A stretch of 64,000 nucleotides of DNA from an uncultured Dorea sp. (GTDB taxonomy: Bacteria > Bacillota > Clostridia > Lachnospirales > Lachnospiraceae), in contig CAJUMF010000018.1 in the NCBI GenBank assembly GCA_910586965.1, positions 1 through 64,000 of the forward strand, in the 5' to 3' direction. This document shows, piece by piece, positions 35,569 to 42,605 of the stretch. Position 1 is the stretch's first letter. Each line of letters begins with the position of its first letter. Under the pieces are notes generated by a model. It searched no databases, was not told where the DNA came from, and saw only the letters and a program-made list of their open reading frames with translations. A program made the translations under genes and the position numbers.

Positions 35569-37454
35569 TCAAGAAAACTTTACAAAGATTCTATCTTATA
35601 TTTATTATCATATTGTTGTATGCTCCAATCATAACATTGATGGCTCTCTCCTTTAATTCTTCGAAAAGCCGGGCAAAATGGGGCGGCTTTACAACAAAGT
35701 GGTATGTCCGGCTCTTTCAGGACGACCAGATCATGAATGCACTTTATACTACTTTAGAGATAGCGCTTTTGTCTGCACTGATCGCAACACTGCTTGGAAC
35801 CGCCGGTGCAATCGGTATCCATGCTTTCCGACGCAAATACCGGACATTGATGATGGGCGTCACAAATATTCCCATGCTCAATGCAGATATCGTAACGGGA
35901 ATCTCATTGATGCTTTTATTTATTGCGTTTCGCTTTTCCCTGGGATTTTCCACAATCCTTGTGGCACATATCACATTTAATATTCCCTATGTGATCTTAA
36001 GCGTTATGCCCCGCTTAAAGCAGACGAATATCAATACATATGAGGCAGCCTTAGACTTGGGCGCATCGCCTCTTTATGCATTTTTCAAGGTAGTATTTCC
36101 TGATATCTTACCGGGTGTATCCTCAGGATTCCTTCTGGCATTTACGATGTCCTTAGATGATTTCGTAATCACTCATTTTACAAAAGGGCCAGGTGTTGAT
36201 ACTCTTTCAACAAAGATTTACAGTGAAGTCCGAAAAGGTATCCGGCCGGAGATCTATGCTTTGTCCACCATTATGTTTCTTTCCGTTCTTCTCTTGCTCG
36301 TTCTGGTCAATATCGCACCGGATGAAAAAGAAGACCGAAGAAAGATCCTTTCCGCTGCCACAGTAAGACGGCACAAAATCAGTCGTTTTCTGTTGCGTAA
36401 AGTAATACCTGCCACAATAATCGCAGTAGTGACCGTCGGCGGTATTTTCTATAGTCTGAAGTCCGACAGGACAGGCGGGGACAATCAGGTTATTGTCTAC
36501 AACTGGGGAGAATATCTGGATCCGGAAGCTATCGAGATATTTGAGGAAGAGACGGGAATCAATGTTGTATACGAAGAATTTGAGACAAACGAAATCATGT
36601 ATCCTAAAATCCAGTCCGGCGCCATTGCTTACGATGTCGTATGTCCTTCGGATTACATGATCGAGCGAATGATCAAAAATGATCTTCTTGCAGAAATCAA
36701 TTATGACAATATTCCCAACATAAAAAACATCGGAGATGTTTATATGGAGCAGTCCCGGCAATTTGATCCGGACAATAAATACTCTGTCCCCTATCTCTGG
36801 GGTACAGTGGGAATCCTGTATAATAAAAAATTAGTTGACGAACCCATTGACAGTTGGTCTGTTCTTTGGGATGAAAAATATAAAGACAGCATTCTTATGC
36901 AGGACAGCGTACGTGATGCTTTCGGAGTTGCATTAAAATATCTCGGATATTCCTTAAACTCTACGGATCTCGATGAACTGACTGCCGCCCAGAAGCTTTT
37001 GATCGAGCAAAAACCTCTGGTCCAGGCCTACGTCGTTGATCAAGTACGTGACAAGATGATTGGGAATGAGGCTGCCATCGGTGTTATCTATTCCGGTGAA
37101 GCAATCTACACACAATTGGAAAATCCAGATCTTGAATACGTCATTCCAAAAGAAGGCTCCAATATCTGGATTGACTCTCTTGTCATTCCCAAAAACGCGA
37201 AGCACAAAGAAAATGCCGAAGCCTTTATAAACTTTATATGCAGACCGGAAATCGCAAAGATGAACTTCGACTACATCACTTATTCCATCCCCAACGATGC
37301 CGGCCGGGAACTTATCGAAGAGCCTGCTCTCAGAAACAGCAAAATTGCTTTTCCTGACGCGAAGGAACTTGAACGCTGCGAGACTTTCAAATTCTTAGGC
37401 GATGAAAATGACGCCGTCTATAATGAGATGTGGCGGGAGGTTAAATCCAGATAA
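35565..37454 (+). CDS. PotC-PotD fusion: polyamine permease joined to its binding protein
   Basis: 629 residues. Residues 1-255 are a PotC-type permease with EAALDLGASP at 160-169. A basic linker and an additional membrane helix (about 279-297) follow, then a PotD-type solute-binding domain (about 307-629, opening VIVYNWGEYLDPEAI) on the outside. The start is TTG overlapping the potB stop (TTGA), preceded by GGGAGG. Such permease/binding-protein fusions keep the receptor tethered at the membrane, with no free lipoprotein needed. The four components PotA, PotB, PotC and PotD are thus encoded by three genes. Confidence 0.94.
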   Translation: MIKKTLQRFYLIFIIILLYAPIITLMALSFNSSKSRAKWGGFTTKWYVRLFQDDQIMNALYTTLEIALLSALIATLLGTAGAIGIHAFRRKYRTLMMGVTNIPMLNADIVTGISLMLLFIAFRFSLGFSTILVAHITFNIPYVILSVMPRLKQTNINTYEAALDLGASPLYAFFKVVFPDILPGVSSGFLLAFTMSLDDFVITHFTKGPGVDTLSTKIYSEVRKGIRPEIYALSTIMFLSVLLLLVLVNIAPDEKEDRRKILSAATVRRHKISRFLLRKVIPATIIAVVTVGGIFYSLKSDRTGGDNQVIVYNWGEYLDPEAIEIFEEETGINVVYEEFETNEIMYPKIQSGAIAYDVVCPSDYMIERMIKNDLLAEINYDNIPNIKNIGDVYMEQSRQFDPDNKYSVPYLWGTVGILYNKKLVDEPIDSWSVLWDEKYKDSILMQDSVRDAFGVALKYLGYSLNSTDLDELTAAQKLLIEQKPLVQAYVVDQVRDKMIGNEAAIGVIYSGEAIYTQLENPDLEYVIPKEGSNIWIDSLVIPKNAKHKENAEAFINFICRPEIAKMNFDYITYSIPNDAGRELIEEPALRNSKIAFPDAKELERCETFKFLGDENDAVYNEMWREVKSR

Positions 37455-37465
37455 ATATATACACA

Positions 37466-37510
37466 ACAGGCAGCCGGGAAATCATGAATCCCGTCTGCCC
37501 GTTATGTTTC
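37466..37510 (+). terminator. Intrinsic terminator of the pot operon
   Basis: GGCAG-C-CGGGA pairs with TCCCG-T-CTGCC around a nine-base loop, followed by a T-rich stretch. The opposite-strand gene at 37511 ends right beside it, so it may serve both directions. Confidence 0.75.
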
Positions 37511-37711
37511 TTATTCTCCGCCTGGTCCGTCTTTCCTCGGGCGCTCTGACTCCGGAAGAGGCTCCGCCGGTGTCATAGTATCTTTATATTCGCTCTCCTC
37601 TTTCACTGCTCCTGATATGCTGTCCTGGTGTACTCCATTCACCTGTTTTCCCATATCATTTCTCGCTGCACGGAGATTCTCCGGGAAAAGATCTGTCTTT
37701 ATCTCATTCAT
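37511..37711 (-). CDS. Small hydrophilic protein, unrecognised
   Basis: 66 residues, no membrane helix, rich in E, K, P and N, and likely disordered in the C-terminal half (PAEPLPESERPRKDGPGGE). AAAGGAG lies nine bases before the ATG at 37711, which is a good site. It sits between the pot operon and the two-component system. No family recognised; small soluble acidic proteins in this genus include sporulation-related ones, but nothing here shows that. Confidence 0.5.
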   Translation of the reverse strand: MNEIKTDLFPENLRAARNDMGKQVNGVHQDSISGAVKEESEYKDTMTPAEPLPESERPRKDGPGGE

Positions 37712-37792
37712 CAGCACATACTCCTTTCACCTACTGACTTCCTGTAGATAGTATGCACCGTTTTTCAAAAAATATGCCATCTACTTAACCCT

Positions 37793-39196
37793 TCAACGAA
37801 CAAAGGGTCTTCTCTCTATAAAAAATTCAGCGTCATAACCTCCATTCGGACGCTTATTAAATACCAATCCACCACCATGTACCCTGGCAATCTGTGCGGC
37901 AATACGAAGCCCCATGATGTGCACGGAATTGTCGTGTCTCTCCATATTCTGCACTACGATCTCCGGAATACCATATCCTGTATCTTCTATGCGCCAGTGA
38001 ATCTGATCTATTTCTTCCGATAGATATACGGTCACGTGACACCCCTCTTTATTATGCCGGATGCAGTTCCCGATCAAATTTCTAAGGGCCCGCCGGACCA
38101 GCCCTCCATCCATGGCCGCTCTTACTTTCTCCATCTCTTTCTCTACAACAATATCTACCGTAAACTCCAGCATGTCATCCCCATTTACTGTAGTTTTCTC
38201 CAAATCCCCATTATAAATGTCTGCCACACATTCACGTAAAAGAGCTGCCGGAGAACAAATTGTTGTCTTTAGGGGCTGGGCCTGGTACGCCAGCTTCGAT
38301 GTAAGATTTAAATCTGCAATTAATTGACGGATAATCAGACTCTGGCGATTCATATCTTTCGCTATCTTTTGATTTTCCTTATCTAACTTGTTATCTTCTG
38401 CCAGCTTGTCTGAGTATGCAACAATCAAAGACAGAGGTGTTCGAATATCATGAGAAACCCCTGCAATCCACTCTGTCCTCGCCTCATCTCTTCTTTGAAG
38501 CTCCTCCTGCTGCTTCTTAAGTTTCACCGAAACGAAGTTTAGTTTCTCCGCCAGCTCATCCATAAAACCTCCTTGCCGAATATCCGTCTGCTCTCCGAGA
38601 GCCAGTTTCTCAATACCTTCTATGATTGGCTTCATAGATTGGTAAAATCGAAACCCAAACAAGAAAATAAATAATAAAATAATAAGAATATTCGCAATTG
38701 CCATCACTTTCAGATATACCAGCAGGAAGCGAAACGTATCCAGCGACATCAGCATATCATATCTCGTAATCTTTTCCTTATCACATCCGAATACAAGCAA
38801 AAGTTCCCCGCTCTTCCATGTTCTCACCGGATAATCTTCAAGATACCACCGGGAAAACACCGCAACATCCTGCAGTGTAAACTTCCTCGGCACCTCATCC
38901 GGAAGTCTCCATTCCCACACTGCACGTCCTTCCCCATCAAGAGCCATCGCCCATATGAAGTCCGTATTCTCAAGAATCTTCTGTCCCTTTTCAGAAAGCA
39001 CCGTGCCTTCCTCTGCTTCCAGGAGTTCTTCTCCCACTTGTTCCATACTGTCCCGTCCAAAAACAAGCCCCTCTCTATTCCGCATGGTCATACATCCAAC
39101 TCCTAGCAACACACATATATTGCAAAACAAAATTATAAAAATAACCACCCCGGCCGTCAGAGAATAACGGCGGATAATCTTTAGCAGACTTCTCAT
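37793..39196 (-). CDS. Sensor histidine kinase (CprK-like)
   Basis: 467 residues. Two membrane helices (about 13-35 and 158-183) flank an extracellular domain of about 120 residues. HAMP-like linker, then the H-box with H249 in SHDIRTPL, N-box NLIGNCIRHN, and a GYGIPE G-box. I place the start at ATG 39196, which overlaps the response regulator stop codon (ATGA). The divergent LanFEG-type transporter suggests a sensor for antimicrobial peptides, as in CprK of Clostridioides difficile; that is inference from context. Confidence 0.9.
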   Translation of the reverse strand: MRSLLKIIRRYSLTAGVVIFIILFCNICVLLGVGCMTMRNREGLVFGRDSMEQVGEELLEAEEGTVLSEKGQKILENTDFIWAMALDGEGRAVWEWRLPDEVPRKFTLQDVAVFSRWYLEDYPVRTWKSGELLLVFGCDKEKITRYDMLMSLDTFRFLLVYLKVMAIANILIILLFIFLFGFRFYQSMKPIIEGIEKLALGEQTDIRQGGFMDELAEKLNFVSVKLKKQQEELQRRDEARTEWIAGVSHDIRTPLSLIVAYSDKLAEDNKLDKENQKIAKDMNRQSLIIRQLIADLNLTSKLAYQAQPLKTTICSPAALLRECVADIYNGDLEKTTVNGDDMLEFTVDIVVEKEMEKVRAAMDGGLVRRALRNLIGNCIRHNKEGCHVTVYLSEEIDQIHWRIEDTGYGIPEIVVQNMERHDNSVHIMGLRIAAQIARVHGGGLVFNKRPNGGYDAEFFIERRPFVR

Positions 39197-39900
39197 AACG
39201 GCACCTTTGCCAATCGGTATCCAAGTCCTCTTGCCGTGAGAATCCACTTTGGATGTGAAGGGTCATCTTCCAGTTTCTCCCTCAGATGCCGGATGTGTAC
39301 CATAAGCGTATTCTCATAACCATAATAAAATTCTCCCCACACTGCATTACAAAGGGCATCAAATGTGACAATCCGCCCTCGATTCTGATTAAGTTTCAAA
39401 AGGAGGGCAAGTTCTTTGGCTGTCAGTGCCAACTCACTCCCCTGAAACCGGACAATCGCCCGCTCTGGAAATACTTCGCGCTCCCCAAACCTAAGCACTG
39501 TCTCCGCCTTCTCCTCATTTACATGATACGTCCTTTTAAGTACTGCCCGAACTCGCAGTAAAAGCTCTTTGGGAAGAAATGGCTTTGTAATGTAGTCGTC
39601 CGCACCCAACCCCAATCCGAACAATCGGTCCTCATCTTCATCCTTTGCCGACAAAAACAGAATCGGAACCTCTGATTCATCCCTCATCCTTTGAAACAGT
39701 GAAAAACCGTCTCCATCCGGCAGCATAATATCAAGCACTACCATATCCGGCATACCTGCTTTAAATTTCTCCATTCCCTCTCTGGCTGAGCGCGCAGTAT
39801 AGACTTCCTGATATCCGTCTTCTTTCAAAATTGCAGCAATCAGATTCACAAGCTCTGTATTATCATCTACCACAAGAATCTTATATTTATAATTTTCCAT
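39193..39900 (-). CDS. OmpR-family response regulator (CprR-like)
   Basis: 235 residues: receiver domain with phospho-acceptor D57 in VVLDIMLPDG, then a winged-helix DNA-binding domain ending GLGYRLAKVPL. AGGAGG precedes the ATG. Couples to the kinase gene by a four-base overlap. Likely binds the direct repeats in the divergent intergenic region. Confidence 0.93.
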   Translation of the reverse strand: MENYKYKILVVDDNTELVNLIAAILKEDGYQEVYTARSAREGMEKFKAGMPDMVVLDIMLPDGDGFSLFQRMRDESEVPILFLSAKDEDEDRLFGLGLGADDYITKPFLPKELLLRVRAVLKRTYHVNEEKAETVLRFGEREVFPERAIVRFQGSELALTAKELALLLKLNQNRGRIVTFDALCNAVWGEFYYGYENTLMVHIRHLREKLEDDPSHPKWILTARGLGYRLAKVPL

Positions 39901-39975
39901 TCCTGCCTCCTGCTGTTACGATTAATATGTATATTATAAAGCGTCGCTCTCCGCATTTCCAATCTCTCTCTAAAA

Positions 39976-40019
39976 ATATAAGGTAAATATAAGGTAATTT
40001 TAAGTCACACATAAGGCAC
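39976..40019 (+). promoter_or_regulatory. Four tandem 11-bp repeats, candidate response-regulator site
   Basis: ATATAAGGTAA (39976-39986) and again (39987-39997) are identical; TTTTAAGTCAC (39998-40008) and ACATAAGGCAC (40009-40019) are diverged copies. The 11-bp period puts each unit on the same face of the helix, as OmpR-family dimers require. They end seven bases before a TACAAT -10 box at 40026-40031 with only a weak -35. Confidence 0.7.
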
Positions 40020-40025
40020 GTCTCC

Positions 40026-40031
40026 TACAAT
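40026..40031 (+). promoter_or_regulatory. -10 box of the peptide-resistance transporter operon
   Basis: TACAAT, 34 bases before the ATG at 40066. The hexamer 17 bp upstream (AGTCAC-like) lacks a TTGACA match, which suits an activator-dependent promoter. Confidence 0.5.
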
Positions 40032-40065
40032 GATGTTATCAAACAGGTAAAAAGGAGGTAATTTT

Positions 40066-40980
40066 ATGTCTTCTGTAATTCTTACAGATTCACTTACAAA
40101 ACAATATGGCAAAAAGACTGTCGTTGACAGTCTCGACCTGAAAGTCCCTGCAAGAAGTATTTATGGATTTCTAGGACCAAATGGCGCCGGAAAATCCACC
40201 ACATTAAAACTTCTCCTGGGGCTAATCAAACCTACGGAAGGGAATATCCGAATACTCGGTCAAAAAGTAACACAAAAAAATCGGCTTAATATTCTGGCTC
40301 AGACAGGTTCTCTCATCGAATCCCCCGCCTATTATGGACACTTAAGCGGCAAAGAGAATCTGCGGATTATCTGTACTCTTAAGAACGTCCCTCTCCGCTG
40401 CATTGATCAAGTACTTGCAATTGTTCGTATGACAGAACAACAGAATAAAAAAGTCAGCCAGTATTCTCTCGGCATGAAACAGCGTCTTGGACTGGCCACA
40501 GCTCTTCTTGGAATGCCTAAGCTTTTACTCCTCGATGAGCCCACCAATGGTCTTGATCCTGCCGGAATCCAGGAAATGCGGGAATTGATCTGTTCTCTTC
40601 CCCAAAAATGCAATATGACTGTCGTCGTATCCAGTCATCTCCTGAGCGAAATTGACCAGATGGCCACCCATGTAGGGATTATCGACCAGGGACAACTGAT
40701 ATTTCAAGATACCCTGTCCTCTCTCCATGAATACAGTCGCAGCCGGATCATCCTGCGTACCAATAACGACTCTGCTGCCATGAAGGTATTAAAACAATCA
40801 CATATTCCTGCCGGATGGTCGGAAAATACTCTCACGCTGAAAGTGCACCAGGAAAACCGCATAGCAGATGCTGTCACTTTATTGGTCCATGCAGGCATCG
40901 GCATCCATAGAATCTATGAACAACAAATGAGCCTTGAAGATATCTTTCTTCATCTGACTGGAAAGAAGGTGAGTTTATGA
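40066..40980 (+). CDS. Lantibiotic/bacitracin-type ABC transporter ATPase (LanF/CprA-like)
   Basis: 304 residues. Walker A GPNGAGKST (37-45), signature YSLGMKQRLG, Walker B LLLDEPTNGLDP. Best fits the LanF-type ATPases that expel or remove antimicrobial peptides from the membrane. AAGGAGG precedes the ATG. It overlaps the next gene by four bases. Confidence 0.9.
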   Translation: MSSVILTDSLTKQYGKKTVVDSLDLKVPARSIYGFLGPNGAGKSTTLKLLLGLIKPTEGNIRILGQKVTQKNRLNILAQTGSLIESPAYYGHLSGKENLRIICTLKNVPLRCIDQVLAIVRMTEQQNKKVSQYSLGMKQRLGLATALLGMPKLLLLDEPTNGLDPAGIQEMRELICSLPQKCNMTVVVSSHLLSEIDQMATHVGIIDQGQLIFQDTLSSLHEYSRSRIILRTNNDSAAMKVLKQSHIPAGWSENTLTLKVHQENRIADAVTLLVHAGIGIHRIYEQQMSLEDIFLHLTGKKVSL

Positions 40981-41744
40981 TGCTTTCAACTCTGCAGCGC
41001 AGACTCTGGGCAGAACAAAAAAAATCCAAACACAGACGGATATGGCTTATCCCTTTCGCTTTTTTCCTATTTGAAGCTCTCTGGATGATATGGCAGTTTA
41101 CGAGCGCTCATACAGAAGAGCTTACAACCGGCTACCTGATGCTATTTTACGACCTTCCAATTATAAATACCATTATTATGCCAATTATGGTTGCTGTCAT
41201 CGCCAGCAGGCTCTGCGATATGGAAATCAAGGGAGAAACTTTAAAGCTTCTCTATACTCTGCAAGAACCTGAAAGTTTTTTTGATTGTAAATATTTAGCC
41301 GGTGCAAAATATTTATTCTTTTTTACTGCCGGACACAGTATCCTGATACTGGCCTCCGGTCGAATCTTCCACTTTGGATATTCTTTAAAAATATCCATGC
41401 TTATTGAATATTTAGCCGTCACACTCTGTACAAGCCTTGTACTGCTTGCTCTCCAGCAAATGATGTCTCTGATTTCAAACAGTCAGATTATGCCCCTCAC
41501 AGTTGGCCTCGCCGGTTCTTTTCTGGGACTCTTTTCACTGTTTTTTCCTGCCCCTCTCGCACGGCTTGTCATATGGGGCTATTTTGCCGCGTTTCCCTGT
41601 GTAAAGATGGACTGGGACAGGGCAACGCGGATTACGGAATTCTATGAAGTTCCTTTTCCTTTAGTCGGATTCCTTATATTTGCCGTTTTCGGAATCCTGC
41701 TCTTTATCATATGCCGAATAATCGTAACACGAAAGGAGATATAA
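40977..41744 (+). CDS. LanE-type ABC transporter permease (CprB-like)
   Basis: 255 residues, about six membrane helices. The N-terminus (LQRRLWAEQKKSKHRRIW) and MEIKGETLKLLYT loop match the MutE/EpiE permease family. The start overlaps the LanF stop (ATGA). It pairs with the next permease to form the channel. Confidence 0.85.
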   Translation: MMLSTLQRRLWAEQKKSKHRRIWLIPFAFFLFEALWMIWQFTSAHTEELTTGYLMLFYDLPIINTIIMPIMVAVIASRLCDMEIKGETLKLLYTLQEPESFFDCKYLAGAKYLFFFTAGHSILILASGRIFHFGYSLKISMLIEYLAVTLCTSLVLLALQQMMSLISNSQIMPLTVGLAGSFLGLFSLFFPAPLARLVIWGYFAAFPCVKMDWDRATRITEFYEVPFPLVGFLIFAVFGILLFIICRIIVTRKEI

Positions 41745-41747
41745 ATT

Positions 41748-42515
41748 ATGACACACGATAACTTCCCCTGTTTCATCTTTGATATGATTCTTTGCTGTAT
41801 TCGGGCAGAAAGACAAAAACTCGCACATTCTGCCATATTTCCTGCCTGTATTCTGATACCTGTCATTCCCGTTATTATGGGTACTTTTAACTACCTGCAA
41901 AATATAGAAATATTAAAAAGCCAATGGTATTCCTTATGGACACAGCTCACTTTGTTTTACTCAACATTCTTTTATGCACCTTTGATTGCTCTTTACTGTT
42001 CCTATATGTGGCGTCTGGAACACCGGAACAATAACTGGAATGTATTTATGAGTGCACCTGTACACATATCCTGCCTGTATCTCGGAAAGCTTGCCGTTAT
42101 CCTTTTTGTGACGCTCATTACACAATTTTGGCTCGGAATCCTCTACCTCATAGCAGGAAAACTTGCAGGGCTTCCCGGTTTATGTCCGATAAGCATCTAT
42201 TTCTGGCTGCTTCGAGGAACGATAGCTGCCGTGGCAATCGGAGCACTCCAGCTCCTTTTATCTATGGTCATCAGAAGTTTCTCTGTTCCAATCGGCATTG
42301 CTCTCATCGGAAGTGTTATGGGAATGCTCATCGCAAATAAAGGTCTTGGTTTGTTCTGGCCTTATAGTTTGATGCTCATGGGAATGAATTCCAATAAAAG
42401 TACTGATTCACTGGCTGGAAATAGTCTGGTATTTGCAATAGCAACTTTTCTTTTCTTCCTTTTATTCTTTCTGGTTGCCATTAAGATCTTAGAAAACAGG
42501 GATGTCCAAACCTAA
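41748..42515 (+). CDS. LanG-type ABC transporter permease (CprC-like)
   Basis: 255 residues, about six membrane helices; MutG-like features include ERQKLAHSAIF near the N-terminus and WRLEHRNNNWNVFMSAPV. GAAAGGAGATATAAATT precedes the ATG. Third gene of the operon, which ends in a strong terminator. No lantibiotic precursor or modification gene is near, so this looks like resistance rather than producer immunity. Confidence 0.85.
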   Translation: MTHDNFPCFIFDMILCCIRAERQKLAHSAIFPACILIPVIPVIMGTFNYLQNIEILKSQWYSLWTQLTLFYSTFFYAPLIALYCSYMWRLEHRNNNWNVFMSAPVHISCLYLGKLAVILFVTLITQFWLGILYLIAGKLAGLPGLCPISIYFWLLRGTIAAVAIGALQLLLSMVIRSFSVPIGIALIGSVMGMLIANKGLGLFWPYSLMLMGMNSNKSTDSLAGNSLVFAIATFLFFLLFFLVAIKILENRDVQT

Positions 42516-42551
42516 CTGCAAGCTCAGTCTGATATTATACAATTATGAAGG

Positions 42552-42584
42552 AAAGAGACTGCCTTTTTTCGAGACAGTCTCTTT
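42552..42584. terminator. Bidirectional intrinsic terminator
   Basis: A perfect 10-bp stem, AAAGAGACTG with CAGTCTCTTT, has T-runs on both sides. It serves the rightward LanFEG operon and the leftward hybrid kinase gene. Confidence 0.85.
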
Positions 42585-42605
42585 TTCCTCTGTTTTACAT
42601 ATTTT

